This document shows, piece by piece, positions 18,040 through 26,769 of a DNA stretch of 64,000 nucleotides. This DNA is from Oceanobacillus jeddahensis (GTDB lineage: Bacteria; Bacillota; Bacilli; Bacillales; Amphibacillaceae), in assembly GCF_000750635.1 (NCBI RefSeq), contig NZ_CCDM010000008.1:80001-144000 (forward strand), read 5' to 3'. A program made the position numbers and the translations under genes. Numbering within the stretch: position 1 is the stretch's first letter; every line of letters begins with the position of its first letter. The notes under the pieces are model-generated. The model worked only from the letters and a program-made list of their open reading frames with translations. It had not been told where the DNA came from and did not search any database.

Positions 18040-18543
18040 TTATCCTAACAGTTCTTCAACAGACTTTCCACGTAATTTTGCTACGTCCTCAGCCGTTTTT
18101 AAATTAGTTAAACCGTTCAATGTAGCACGGATAACATTGATTGGTGTGTTAGATCCTAATGATTTTGTCAGGATATCACCTACACCAGCAAGCTCTAAAA
18201 TCGCACGTACTGGGCCACCAGAGATAACTCCAGTACCTTCAGAAGCTGGCTTCATCAATACATTACCAGAACCAAATTGTCCATGAATTTGATGTGGAAT
18301 GGTTGTGCCTACGATTGGTACAGTAATTAAGTTTTTCTTCGCGTCATCTACTGCTTTTTTAATAGCTTCAGGTACTTCTTGTGCTTTACCAGTACCGAAA
18401 CCTACATGACCGTTTTTGTCACCTACAACTACTAATGCTGCAAAGCGGAAACGACGTCCACCTTTTACAACCTTTGCAACACGGTTGACCGTAACAACAC
18501 GTTCTTCTAGATCTAATTTGCTCGGATCAATATTGTTAATCAT
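18040..18543 (-). CDS. rpsE: 30S ribosomal protein S5
   Basis: 167 residues. The double-stranded RNA-binding N-domain has VVKGGRRFRFAALVVVGD; GGPVRAILELAGVGDILTK follows in the C-domain. The VNRVAKVVKGG loop, where spectinomycin resistance changes occur, looks wild type. S5 helps fidelity and mRNA helicase activity. Confidence 0.97.
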   Translation of the reverse strand: MINNIDPSKLDLEERVVTVNRVAKVVKGGRRFRFAALVVVGDKNGHVGFGTGKAQEVPEAIKKAVDDAKKNLITVPIVGTTIPHQIHGQFGSGNVLMKPASEGTGVISGGPVRAILELAGVGDILTKSLGSNTPINVIRATLNGLTNLKTAEDVAKLRGKSVEELLG

Positions 18544-18568
18544 TATAGATGGTTACCTCCTTTTACTT

Positions 18569-18928
18569 TTAAAATTCAAGGCCTTCCTCACGAGCTGCCT
18601 CTGCTAAAACTTTGATACGTCCATGATATAAATAACCACCACGATCAAATACTACGGATTTATATCCTTTGTCAATTGCACGTTTTGCAACAGCTGCCCC
18701 AACTGCTTTCGCAGCATCAGTATTTCCACCGTTGATTTCAAGCTCTTTATCAATTGTAGAAGCACTTGCTAGGGTTACACCGTTGACATCATCGATCAAT
18801 TGAGCATAAATATTTTTGTTTGAACGATACACATTTAAACGTGGACGTTCTGCAGTTCCTGATAATGTTCTACGCACACGATTGTGACGCTTTTTACGAA
18901 CAACATTTTTGTCAGGCTTTGTGATCAT
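18569..18928 (-). CDS. rplR: 50S ribosomal protein L18
   Basis: 119 residues from MITKPDKNVVRKKRH. A GTG three codons upstream would overlap the GGAG Shine-Dalgarno; the ATG at 18928 has a spacing of 8 bases and matches the family start. L18 carries 5S rRNA into the large subunit. RPRLNVYRSNKNIYAQ and DRGGYLYHGRIKALA-like sequence confirm it. Confidence 0.96.
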   Translation of the reverse strand: MITKPDKNVVRKKRHNRVRRTLSGTAERPRLNVYRSNKNIYAQLIDDVNGVTLASASTIDKELEINGGNTDAAKAVGAAVAKRAIDKGYKSVVFDRGGYLYHGRIKVLAEAAREEGLEF

Positions 18929-18958
18929 CTGGGTCACTCCTTTCTCGGGCTAAAAAAC

Positions 18959-19495
18959 TTACTTAGCAGTTTTACCTTCTTTACGACGTACATATTCATC
19001 CGCATATTTAATTCCTTTACCTTTGTAAGGCTCTGGCGGGCGAATTGCTCGGATATTAGCAGCAATTGCTCCTACTAATTCTTTATCGATACCTTTAACA
19101 ACGATTTCTGTGTTTTTAGGTACTTCGATTTCAATACCGTCAATTGGGTCAAGTTCAACAGGATGTGAATAACCAGCGTTAATAACAGTTTTGTTTCCCT
19201 GCTTTTGAGCACGGTAACCAACACCGTTAATTTCCAATGATTTTTCAAAACCTTTGCTTACTCCAACTACCATATTATTGATTAGGCTACGGGTAGTACC
19301 ATGTAGTGCACGGTGATCTTTATGATCGCTCGGGCGCTCTACAGTAAGAATATTACCCTCAACGTTGATTTTAATATCTGGATGAAAATCTCTAGTTAAT
19401 TCACCCTTTGGTCCTTTAACAGTAAGTGTAGTTTCGTTGAATTTCAACTCTACACCTTCTGGAATTTCTACAGGCTTTAGTCCGACACGAGACAT
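18959..19495 (-). CDS. rplF: 50S ribosomal protein L6
   Basis: 178 residues from MSRVGLKPVEIPEGVE. The GTG three codons upstream lies inside GGAGGTG and is rejected. Two repeated L6 folds; RPPEPYKGKGIKYADEYVRRKEG is the C-terminal signature near the factor-binding site. Confidence 0.96.
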   Translation of the reverse strand: MSRVGLKPVEIPEGVELKFNETTLTVKGPKGELTRDFHPDIKINVEGNILTVERPSDHKDHRALHGTTRSLINNMVVGVSKGFEKSLEINGVGYRAQKQGNKTVINAGYSHPVELDPIDGIEIEVPKNTEIVVKGIDKELVGAIAANIRAIRPPEPYKGKGIKYADEYVRRKEGKTAK

Positions 19496-19525
19496 TCCTT
19501 GCACCTCCTCTATAAAAAATAGTGA

Positions 19526-19924
19526 TTACCAAACGTACGCTAATACTTCGCCGCCAACTGCTTGAGAACGTGCCTCTTTATCAGAAAGCACTCCGTTAGA
19601 AGTGGATACGATAGCAATGCCAAGACCGTTCAATACACGCGGTACTTCGTCTGCTTTAGCATATACGCGTAAACCTGGTTTACTAATACGTTTAATTCCA
19701 GTAATAACTCTATCTTCGCTTGCACTGTATTTTAAGAAGATACGTAGTATACCTTGTTTGTTATCTTCAACTAGCTCATAATCCTTTACAAAGCCTTCGC
19801 GTTTCAGGATATCAGCGATCTCTTTTTTTATTTTAGAAGCAGGAAGCTCTAATTGTTCATGTTTAACCATGTTCGCATTACGAATGCGAGTAAGCATATC
19901 TGCAATTGGATCTGTCATAACCAT
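19526..19924 (-). CDS. rpsH: 30S ribosomal protein S8
   Basis: 132 residues. MVMTDPIADMLTRIRNANMV and the C-terminal GGEVLAYVW with STSNGVLSDKEAR are diagnostic. It binds the central domain of 16S rRNA, and its homologue in E. coli is the spc operon repressor. Confidence 0.97.
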   Translation of the reverse strand: MVMTDPIADMLTRIRNANMVKHEQLELPASKIKKEIADILKREGFVKDYELVEDNKQGILRIFLKYSASEDRVITGIKRISKPGLRVYAKADEVPRVLNGLGIAIVSTSNGVLSDKEARSQAVGGEVLAYVW

Positions 19925-19953
19925 TACTAATTACCTCCTTCCCGAATCGGGGA

Positions 19954-20139
19954 TTACCAACTTGCTTTTTTGACACCAGGAATTTGACCTTTATAGGCAA
20001 GTTCACGGAAACAAATACGGCAAAGTTTAAATTTACGAATTACTGAATGCGGGCGACCACAGCGTTCGCAACGAGTGTACTCTTGTACTTTATATTTTTG
20101 CGGGCGCTTTTGTTTCGCTATCATAGATTTTTTAGCCAA
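19954..20139 (-). CDS. rpsN: 30S ribosomal protein S14, zinc-binding type
   Basis: 61 residues, short C+ form. Zinc ligands Cys24, Cys27, Cys40 and Cys43 in TRCERCGRPHSV and KLCRICFREL. In Bacillus this form is the normal one and a Zur-controlled C- paralogue replaces it in zinc starvation. Such a paralogue would have to be elsewhere. Confidence 0.97.
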   Translation of the reverse strand: MAKKSMIAKQKRPQKYKVQEYTRCERCGRPHSVIRKFKLCRICFRELAYKGQIPGVKKASW

Positions 20140-20168
20140 CGTTTTCCCTCCTTGTATTAGCCTTTAGC

Positions 20169-20708
20169 TTACTTTTGGAAAGGCATGCCTAGACCAGCTA
20201 AAAGTTCACGAGCTTCTTCGTCTGTGTTGGAAGTTGTTACGATAACAATATCCATACCACGGACTTTATTTACTTTATCGTAATTAATTTCTGGGAAAAT
20301 CAACTGTTCTTTTACACCTAAAGTGTAGTTTCCACGGCCATCAAATGCTTTTTTTGAAATACCGCGAAAGTCACGTACACGTGGAAGAGATACAGCAATC
20401 AGTTTTTGAAGAAACTCATACATGCGTTCTCCACGTAGAGTAACTTTAGCACCAATTGGCATTCCTTCACGAAGACGGAAACCTGCGATTGATTTCTTAG
20501 CACGAGTAACTAATGGTTTTTGACCAGAAATTAAAGCTAATTCTTCAACTGCACTGTCTAATGCCTTTGAATTCTGTACAGCGTCACCAACACCCATGTT
20601 GATCACGATTTTCTCTATTTTAGGTACTTCCATTACGGAATCATAATTAAATTTATTCATTAAAGATGAAGTGATTTCATCATTATATTTTTGTTTTAAT
20701 TCGTTCAT
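20169..20708 (-). CDS. rplE: 50S ribosomal protein L5
   Basis: 179 residues. KIVINMGVGDAVQNSK, GQKPLVTRAKKSIAGFRLREG and FPEINYDKV are conserved. It binds 5S rRNA and contacts P-site tRNA. Confidence 0.97.
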   Translation of the reverse strand: MNELKQKYNDEITSSLMNKFNYDSVMEVPKIEKIVINMGVGDAVQNSKALDSAVEELALISGQKPLVTRAKKSIAGFRLREGMPIGAKVTLRGERMYEFLQKLIAVSLPRVRDFRGISKKAFDGRGNYTLGVKEQLIFPEINYDKVNKVRGMDIVIVTTSNTDEEARELLAGLGMPFQK

Positions 20709-20735
20709 GCGTTAGCCCTCCTTTCACAGAAAAAC

Positions 20736-21047
20736 TTAATTATCTAATGCTTCACCGGATTTTTTTGCAATACGGATTTTTTTACCATCTTTTATTTCAT
20801 AGCCAACACGAGTTGGTTCTCCGGATTTCGGATCAATTGGCAGTACATTAGAAACATGAATTGGAGCTTCGATATTCAAGATTCCGCCTTGCGGGTTATC
20901 TTGAGAAGGTTTCGCATGTTTTTGGATCATGTTCACGCCTTCTACTAATACACGCTCTTTCTTCGGTAACGCTTCTAATACAGTGCCTTCTTTACCGCGG
21001 TCTTTACCGGACAACACTTTGACTTTATCACCTTTTTTTACATGCAT
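20736..21047 (-). CDS. rplX: 50S ribosomal protein L24
   Basis: 103 residues with an N-terminal KOW motif (VKKGDKVKVLSGKDRGKEG). It is one of the two assembly initiators on 23S rRNA. Strong GGAGG 6 bases before the ATG. Confidence 0.97.
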   Translation of the reverse strand: MHVKKGDKVKVLSGKDRGKEGTVLEALPKKERVLVEGVNMIQKHAKPSQDNPQGGILNIEAPIHVSNVLPIDPKSGEPTRVGYEIKDGKKIRIAKKSGEALDN

Positions 21048-21081
21048 GCTTTACGCACCTCCTTGATGAGGAAATTTCTTC

Positions 21082-21450
21082 TTATAAAACTTCTGGAGCT
21101 AGAGATACGATTTTCATGAATTGAGCCTCACGTAATTCACGTGCAACAGGTCCGAAGATACGAGTTCCTCTTGGACTTTTATCATCACGGATAATTACGG
21201 CAGCATTTTCATCAAAACGGATGTAAGAACCATCTTTACGACGAGCACCAGATTTAGAGCGTACAATTACTGCTTTTACAACGTCACCTTTTTTGACAAC
21301 GCCCCCTGGTGTTGCTTGTTTGACCGTACAAACAATTACATCACCAATGTTGGCAGTTTTACGACCGGAACCGCCTAATACTTTAATGGTTAATACTTCA
21401 CGAGCACCAGAGTTATCTGCAACCTTCAAACGAGTTTCTTGTTGAATCAT
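21082..21450 (-). CDS. rplN: 50S ribosomal protein L14
   Basis: 122 residues. MIQQETRLKVADNSGAREV and RGTRIFGPVARELR are signatures. It forms intersubunit bridges and is the target of the silencing factor RsfS. Confidence 0.97.
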   Translation of the reverse strand: MIQQETRLKVADNSGAREVLTIKVLGGSGRKTANIGDVIVCTVKQATPGGVVKKGDVVKAVIVRSKSGARRKDGSYIRFDENAAVIIRDDKSPRGTRIFGPVARELREAQFMKIVSLAPEVL

Positions 21451-21492
21451 AACACTGTGACCTCCCTTCGGATACCTTCCGAGCGAACTTTA

Positions 21493-21756
21493 TTAAATAA
21501 TTACCGCTTCTTCTACTACTTCTACTAAACGGAAACGTTTGGTAGCTGATAGCGGGCGAGTTTCCATGATACGTACAACATCACCTGTTTTTGCAACATT
21601 GTTTTCATCATGTGTTTTGAATTTCTTAGAATACTTAACACGTTTTCCATAAAGCTTATGGAACTTGTAAGTTTCAACTAAAACTGTAATAGTTTTATCC
21701 ATTTTGTCGGATACAACACGACCAGTATAAACTTTACGATCATTACGTTCAGACAT
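21493..21756 (-). CDS. rpsQ: 30S ribosomal protein S17
   Basis: 87 residues, OB fold. RKVYTGRVVSDKMDKTITV and GDVVRIMETRPLSATKRF are diagnostic. Primary 16S rRNA binder. Confidence 0.97.
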   Translation of the reverse strand: MSERNDRKVYTGRVVSDKMDKTITVLVETYKFHKLYGKRVKYSKKFKTHDENNVAKTGDVVRIMETRPLSATKRFRLVEVVEEAVII

Positions 21757-21782
21757 TGAGGTTAACCTCCCCTCTGGAATCT

Positions 21783-21983
21783 TTAGTTATTTGCACTTAG
21801 TTCGCGCTGGCGAACAACAGTTTTAAGACGAGCGATGGATTTACGTACTTCACGGATACGTGCAGTGTTTTCCAATTGACCTGTAGCTAATTGGAAACGT
21901 AAATTAAATAACTCTTCTTTTAATGTTTTTACATTTTGTTCAATTTCGGCAGTGGTTAAATCTCTAATTTCTTTAGCCTTCAT
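21783..21983 (-). CDS. rpmC: 50S ribosomal protein L29
   Basis: 66 residues from MKAKEIRDLTTAEI, the family start; an in-frame ATG eight codons upstream would lie deeper within rplP. The coding region overlaps the rplP end by 11 bp, suggesting coupling. L29 sits at the tunnel exit and helps dock trigger factor and SRP. Confidence 0.95.
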   Translation of the reverse strand: MKAKEIRDLTTAEIEQNVKTLKEELFNLRFQLATGQLENTARIREVRKSIARLKTVVRQRELSANN

Positions 21984-22407
21984 TGCTTTCACCACCAATT
22001 TCTTCACGTTTTACGAATTTCGTTTTAATAGGTAATTTATGAGCTGCAAGGCGCAGTGCTTCACGAGCTACCTCTTCAGATACACCTGCAATTTCAAACA
22101 TAATTTTACCAGGTTTTACGACTGCTACCCATCCTTCTGGAGCACCTTTACCGGAACCCATTCGAACTTCTAAAGGCTTTGCAGTGTAAGGTTTATCTGG
22201 AAAGATTTTGATCCAAACTTTACCGCCACGCTTCATGTAACGAGTCATTGCAATACGCGCTGCCTCGATCTGACGGCTTGTAATCCAAGAAGCCTCAACA
22301 GCCTGTAAACCATATTCTCCGAAAGAAACGGATGTACCGCCTTTTGCTTGGCCTCTCATTTTACCACGATGTTGTCTACGATATTTAACACGTTTAGGCA
22401 TTAACAT
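21973..22407 (-). CDS. rplP: 50S ribosomal protein L16
   Basis: 144 residues. MLMPKRVKYRRQHRGKMRGQ, SWITSRQIEAARIAMTR and GKVWIKIFPDKPYT are conserved. It contacts A-site tRNA and the antibiotic evernimicin site. Overlaps rpmC. Confidence 0.97.
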   Translation of the reverse strand: MLMPKRVKYRRQHRGKMRGQAKGGTSVSFGEYGLQAVEASWITSRQIEAARIAMTRYMKRGGKVWIKIFPDKPYTAKPLEVRMGSGKGAPEGWVAVVKPGKIMFEIAGVSEEVAREALRLAAHKLPIKTKFVKREEIGGESNEG

Positions 22408-22425
22408 AGTAATGAGCCCCCTCCC

Positions 22426-23067
22426 TTATTTGTCGGTTTTCGTTGGAAGGACTTCTCCACGATAAATCCATACTTTAACACCTAATTTACCATAAGTAGT
22501 ATCAGCTTCTGCTGTACCATAGTCAATGTCAGCACGTAAAGTATGAAGTGGCACTGTTCCTTCACTATAATGTTCTGCACGAGCGATGTCCGCACCGCCT
22601 AAGCGTCCAGATACTTGTGTTTTAATTCCTTTTGCTCCAGCACGCATCGCACGTTGGATAGCTTGCTTTTGAGCACGACGGAATGAAATACGGTTTTCTA
22701 ATTGACGAGCAATATTGTCAGCAACAAGTGTAGCATCAAGATCTACTTTTTTGATTTCAACGATATTGATGTGAACACGTTTGCCAGTTAAGTTGTTTAA
22801 AGATTTACGTAAAGCTTCAACTTCAGATCCGCCTTTACCAATTACCATTCCTGGCTTACCAGTGTGAATCGTAATGTTTACACGGTTTGCTGCACGTTCA
22901 ATTTCAATAGAAGAAACAGCAGCCGTTTTAAGACGTCCTTCAAGATATTCTCTAATTTTAATATCTTCATGTAGTAAGTCTGCATAGTCTTTCCCAGCGT
23001 ACCATTTAGACTCCCAGTCTTTAATGACTCCTACGCGAAGACCTGTTGGATTTACTTTTTGACCCAC
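22426..23067 (-). CDS. rpsC: 30S ribosomal protein S3
   Basis: 213 residues. The KH domain has the GMVIGKGG loop (about 83-90); MGQKVNPTGLRVGV starts the protein. S3 lines the mRNA entry tunnel. The start is 3 bp from the rplV stop. Confidence 0.97.
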   Translation of the reverse strand: MGQKVNPTGLRVGVIKDWESKWYAGKDYADLLHEDIKIREYLEGRLKTAAVSSIEIERAANRVNITIHTGKPGMVIGKGGSEVEALRKSLNNLTGKRVHINIVEIKKVDLDATLVADNIARQLENRISFRRAQKQAIQRAMRAGAKGIKTQVSGRLGGADIARAEHYSEGTVPLHTLRADIDYGTAEADTTYGKLGVKVWIYRGEVLPTKTDK

Positions 23068-23070
23068 TGA

Positions 23071-23412
23071 CTATCCCTCCTTCTTTTCAGTTACCACAAC
23101 TGTAATGTGGCTAGTACGTTTATTGATTCTGCTTGCACGTCCTTGTGCACGCGCACGGAAACGTTTCAAAGTAGCACCTTCATTAACGAAAGCTTCAGAT
23201 ACTACTAAATTATCTGCGTCCATTTCATAGTTATGCTCTGCGTTAGCAACAGCAGAATTTAATACTTTTTCTACGACTGGAGAAGCTCCGCGCTGTGTAT
23301 GTTTTAATATAGCGATTGCTTCGCCAACCTCTTTTCCTCGAATTAGATCTACAACTAAACGAACCTTACGAGGAGCAATACGAACTGTTTTCGCAACGGC
23401 TTTAGCTTGCAT
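23071..23412 (-). CDS. rplV: 50S ribosomal protein L22
   Basis: 113 residues. The beta-hairpin that reaches the exit tunnel (region around GATLKRFRARAQGRASRI) has no insertion or deletion of the kind linked to macrolide resistance. Confidence 0.97.
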   Translation of the reverse strand: MQAKAVAKTVRIAPRKVRLVVDLIRGKEVGEAIAILKHTQRGASPVVEKVLNSAVANAEHNYEMDADNLVVSEAFVNEGATLKRFRARAQGRASRINKRTSHITVVVTEKKEG

Positions 23413-23430
23413 GCCTAGTACCTCCTCTCA

Positions 23431-23709
23431 TTAGCGTCTTGTTTTTTTATCGTCACCAGCGTGTCCTCTGTACGTACGAGTTGGTGCGAATTCACCTAAT
23501 TTATGACCGACCATATCTTCAGTGATATATACTGGTACATGCTTACGTCCATCATATACTGCAACTGTATGACCAACGAATTGCGGGAAAATTGTAGAGC
23601 GACGAGACCAAGTTTTTACTACTTGCTTCTTATCTTCTGTGTTTAACACTTCAATTTTCTTCATTAGATGGTCATCGGCAAAAGGTCCTTTTTTCAAGCT
23701 ACGACCCAT
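23431..23709 (-). CDS. rpsS: 30S ribosomal protein S19
   Basis: 92 residues. MGRSLKKGPFADDHLMKKI and the C-terminal FAPTRTYRGHAGDDKK are signatures. It sits in the head of the 30S subunit with S13. Confidence 0.97.
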   Translation of the reverse strand: MGRSLKKGPFADDHLMKKIEVLNTEDKKQVVKTWSRRSTIFPQFVGHTVAVYDGRKHVPVYITEDMVGHKLGEFAPTRTYRGHAGDDKKTRR

Positions 23710-23766
23710 GGATAAGCCTCCTTCCAGGGATTAGAGACGGGTGGTTTAGCCCGCCCATTCTTCCGT

Positions 23767-24597
23767 TTATTTTTTACGTTTACGAACAATATACTTATCA
23801 GATGGTTTATTGCGTTTACGCGTTTTGTAACCAAGTGTTGGTTTGCCCCAAGGTGACATTGGTGATTTACGGCCAATTGGTGCACGTCCTTCACCACCAC
23901 CATGTGGGTGATCATTAGGGTTCATTACAGAACCACGAACAGTTGGGCGTTTACCTTGCCAACGAGAACGACCAGCTTTACCTACACGGATAAGTTCATG
24001 TTCAATATTACCTACCTGACCAATTGTAGCACGGCAAGTTGTTAAGATTAAACGAACTTCTCCAGAAGCAAGACGTACAAGTGTATATTTTTCTTCACGT
24101 CCAAGGATTTGAGCCTCTGCTCCAGCAGAACGGGCTAATTGTCCTCCACGTCCTGGTTTTAACTCAATATTATGGATAATGGTACCTACTGGAATGCTTC
24201 CTAGTGGTAATGCATTACCTACTTTAATATCTGCATTTTCACCAGATTCAATGACTTGCCCTACTTTTACGTTTTTCGGAGCAAGGATATAACGTTTCTC
24301 CCCGTCAGCATAATGAATTAGTGCAATGTTTGCTGAACGGTTAGGATCGTATTCGATTGTAGCAACGCGTCCTGGCACACCATCTTTATCGCGCTTGAAG
24401 TCGATAATACGATATTGGCGCTTATGACCGCCGCCATGATGACGAACCGTTAATTTCCCTTGGTTATTACGTCCACCACGTTTAGATAATGGAGCTAAAA
24501 GGGATTTCTCAGGGGTATTCGTAGTGATTTCTGCAAAATCTGAACCAGACATATTACGTCTACCATTTGAGGTTGGTTTATACTTTTTAATCGCCAT
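23767..24597 (-). CDS. rplB: 50S ribosomal protein L2
   Basis: 276 residues. L2 is central to peptidyl-transferase assembly. The conserved His in VMNPNDHPHGGGEGR (about 224-238) is present, as are RQYRIIDFKRDKDGVPGRV and RSAGAEAQILGR. Normal length. Confidence 0.97.
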   Translation of the reverse strand: MAIKKYKPTSNGRRNMSGSDFAEITTNTPEKSLLAPLSKRGGRNNQGKLTVRHHGGGHKRQYRIIDFKRDKDGVPGRVATIEYDPNRSANIALIHYADGEKRYILAPKNVKVGQVIESGENADIKVGNALPLGSIPVGTIIHNIELKPGRGGQLARSAGAEAQILGREEKYTLVRLASGEVRLILTTCRATIGQVGNIEHELIRVGKAGRSRWQGKRPTVRGSVMNPNDHPHGGGEGRAPIGRKSPMSPWGKPTLGYKTRKRNKPSDKYIVRKRKK

Positions 24598-24639
24598 CGT
24601 TGTCCCTCCTTCTAGTTTGGATTATATTTATTCCTCTAA

Positions 24640-24927
24640 TTAAGCCTCAAAGAAATCTAGTTCTTTGCTATCCTCTGTTAGTTGAACGATAGCTTTTTTG
24701 CGGTCTGGGCGATATCCACCGTAACGGCCCATTCGCTTAAATTTACCTTTAAGGTTCATTGTGTTTACTTTTTCTACTTTGACACCAAAGATGGTTTCTA
24801 CAGCATCTTTGATTTCTGTTCTATTAGCTTTTGTAGCTACTTCAAATGTGTATTTCTTCTCTGCCATTAAGTCAGCAGAACTCTCTGTAATGACAGGGCG
24901 TTTAATTACATCGCGTAGATCTTTCAT
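24640..24927 (-). CDS. rplW: 50S ribosomal protein L23
   Basis: 95 residues. DVIKRPVITESSADLMAE and NTMNLKGKFKRMGRYGGY are typical. It docks trigger factor at the tunnel exit. Its start codon shares a base with the rplD stop, so the two are coupled. Confidence 0.97.
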   Translation of the reverse strand: MKDLRDVIKRPVITESSADLMAEKKYTFEVATKANRTEIKDAVETIFGVKVEKVNTMNLKGKFKRMGRYGGYRPDRKKAIVQLTEDSKELDFFEA

Positions 24928-25550
24928 TATGCGAGCACCTCCCCTGCTTTTTCAGCTGCATCTTTTGTGATGATCAGCTTGTCATGCGTAAGCAAGTCAA
25001 GTACATTCAATTCTTCTACAGTTAATACCTTTACGTTTTGTAAGTTGTTAGCAGAACGGGCAATTGTTTCGTTTTTCTCAGAAAGAACGATTAGTGCTTT
25101 CTCTTCAACTTTAAGTCCGTTAAGGATGTTTACAACTTCTTTTGTTTTTGGAGCATCGATTGTGATTGCTTCTAAAACAAACAAGCCTTCTTCATTCACT
25201 TTAGAAGATAATGCAGACTTCAACGCTAAGCGACGAACTTTCTTTGGTAGTTTGTAGCTATAGCTACGTGGAGTCGGCCCGAAAACAGTTCCGCCGCCAA
25301 CCCATTGTGGTGAACGGATAGACCCTTGACGTGCGCGGCCAGTTCCTTTTTGGCGCCATGGTTTGCGTCCTCCACCACGAACTTCAGAACGATTTTTCAC
25401 ATCATGTGTACCTTGACGTAAAGATGCACGTTGCATAACAACCGCTTGATGAAGCACATGTGTGTTTGGCTCAATACCAAAAACAGCGTCGTTTAATTCG
25501 ATTTCTCCAACATTACTTCCATCCTGTTTTAAAAGTGCTACTTTAGGCAT
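24927..25550 (-). CDS. rplD: 50S ribosomal protein L4
   Basis: 207 residues. The extended loop GGGRKPWRQKGTGRARQGS (about 60-78) reaches the exit tunnel and appears wild type. L4 regulates the S10 operon in E. coli, and similar control has been described for some bacilli. The 121-nt structured leader at 26547 would be the place to look. Confidence 0.97.
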   Translation of the reverse strand: MPKVALLKQDGSNVGEIELNDAVFGIEPNTHVLHQAVVMQRASLRQGTHDVKNRSEVRGGGRKPWRQKGTGRARQGSIRSPQWVGGGTVFGPTPRSYSYKLPKKVRRLALKSALSSKVNEEGLFVLEAITIDAPKTKEVVNILNGLKVEEKALIVLSEKNETIARSANNLQNVKVLTVEELNVLDLLTHDKLIITKDAAEKAGEVLA

Positions 25551-25576
25551 GACATATCCTCCCTTCGTTTATGTGA

Positions 25577-26206
25577 TTAGTTACCTTTTACTGCACTAGT
25601 AATTTTTACATAAGATTTTTTCGCGCCAGGAATATTCCCTTTAATTAGTAATAAATTCTTTTCAGCATCTACACTAACTACTTCCAGGTTTTGAATGGTT
25701 ACTTGCTCCGAACCCATGTGACCTGGCAAATTATGACCTTTGAAAACACGCATGGAATTAATTTCTCCCATCGCACCTGGAGCTCTATGGAAATGAGATC
25801 CGTGTGTTTTTGGTCCGCGTTGTTGATTGTGACGCTTGATAGCGCCTTGGAATCCTTTACCTTTAGATGTTCCTGTCACATCAATTTTTTCTCCAGCTTC
25901 AAAGATATCAACTTTGATTTCTTGGCCAACTTCGTAATCGCCAGCCTCTGCGCCACGGATTTCACGAACGTAGCGCTTAGGGGCAGTGCCTGCTTTCTCA
26001 GCATGACCTTTTTCCGCTTTATTTGTACGTGATTCCTTTTTATCAGCAAAACCGATTTGCAACGCTTCGTAACCATCATTTTCTAATGTTTTCTTTTGCA
26101 ACACAACATTTGCCTCAGCTTGAACGACTGTTACTGGTACAAGTTCTCCATTTTCAGAGAAAAGCTGAGTCATGCCGATTTTACGACCTAAGATTCCTTT
26201 CGTCAT
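25577..26206 (-). CDS. rplC: 50S ribosomal protein L3
   Basis: 209 residues. MTKGILGRKIGMTQLF, GTSKGKGFQGAIKRH and HGSHFHRAPGAMG are signatures. The central loop reaches the peptidyl-transferase centre. Confidence 0.97.
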   Translation of the reverse strand: MTKGILGRKIGMTQLFSENGELVPVTVVQAEANVVLQKKTLENDGYEALQIGFADKKESRTNKAEKGHAEKAGTAPKRYVREIRGAEAGDYEVGQEIKVDIFEAGEKIDVTGTSKGKGFQGAIKRHNQQRGPKTHGSHFHRAPGAMGEINSMRVFKGHNLPGHMGSEQVTIQNLEVVSVDAEKNLLLIKGNIPGAKKSYVKITSAVKGN

Positions 26207-26234
26207 CCGTTACACCTCCTGTATTTAAAACAAA

Positions 26235-26543
26235 TTATAATTTAATTTCAATGTCTACACCGGATGGTAGATCTAAACGCATAAGCGCATCAACCGTTTT
26301 TGGTGTAGGCTCAAGAATATCGATCAAACGCTTGTGTGTACGCATTTCGAATTGTTCACGAGCATCTTTGTACTTATGAACCGCACGAAGAACTGTATAA
26401 ACAGATCTCTCAGTCGGTAGTGGAATTGGACCGGACACTTTCGCTCCAGAACGTTTTGCAGTATCCACAATCTTTTCAGCAGACTGATCTAAAATACGGT
26501 GATCGTATGCTTTTAAACGAATTCTGATTTTCTCTTTTGCCAT
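26235..26543 (-). CDS. rpsJ: 30S ribosomal protein S10 (NusE)
   Basis: 102 residues from MAKEKIRIRLKAYDH; another ATG directly upstream is also possible. Besides its 30S role, S10 is NusE in transcription antitermination with NusB. First gene of the S10-spc-alpha run. GGAGGGAAA precedes the start. Confidence 0.97.
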   Translation of the reverse strand: MAKEKIRIRLKAYDHRILDQSAEKIVDTAKRSGAKVSGPIPLPTERSVYTVLRAVHKYKDAREQFEMRTHKRLIDILEPTPKTVDALMRLDLPSGVDIEIKL

Positions 26544-26546
26544 CAT

Positions 26547-26667
26547 TTTCCCTCCTTCTCGCCTATATTGTTATAGACATTCTCAGCGAAAATTTCTTAG
26601 CACGCCGCCATGGCAAAGGGGCCGGGTGTGCCAACAACCTTCCGCATCATCGCGTTAAGTGACCAAC
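26547..26667 (-). promoter_or_regulatory. Structured leader of the S10 operon
   Basis: On the minus strand TTGGCAC...GTGCTAA forms a 7-bp stem enclosing a GC-rich segment with its own GGC/GCC pairing. The rest of the leader runs to the rpsJ Shine-Dalgarno. It could be an L4-responsive leader; this is inference. Confidence 0.5.
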
Positions 26668-26673
26668 TTCTTT

Positions 26674-26702
26674 ATTCTATCAGAAAAGTTGTGCCATAGC
26701 AA
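26674..26702 (-). promoter_or_regulatory. Proximal promoter (P2) of the S10 operon, extended -10
   Basis: Minus strand: -35 TTGCTA (26697-26702), 17-bp spacer, -10 TAGAAT (26674-26679) preceded by TGA, an extended -10. Confidence 0.65.
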
Positions 26703-26740
26703 GCTTATACATAACCATCTATAAGTTTGCACATTTTTAT

Positions 26741-26769
26741 ATTATACATAGCATCCGGCATGATTGCAA
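26741..26769 (-). promoter_or_regulatory. Distal promoter (P1) of the S10 operon
   Basis: Minus strand: -35 TTGCAA (26764-26769), 17-bp spacer, -10 TATAAT (26741-26746). Confidence 0.65.
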
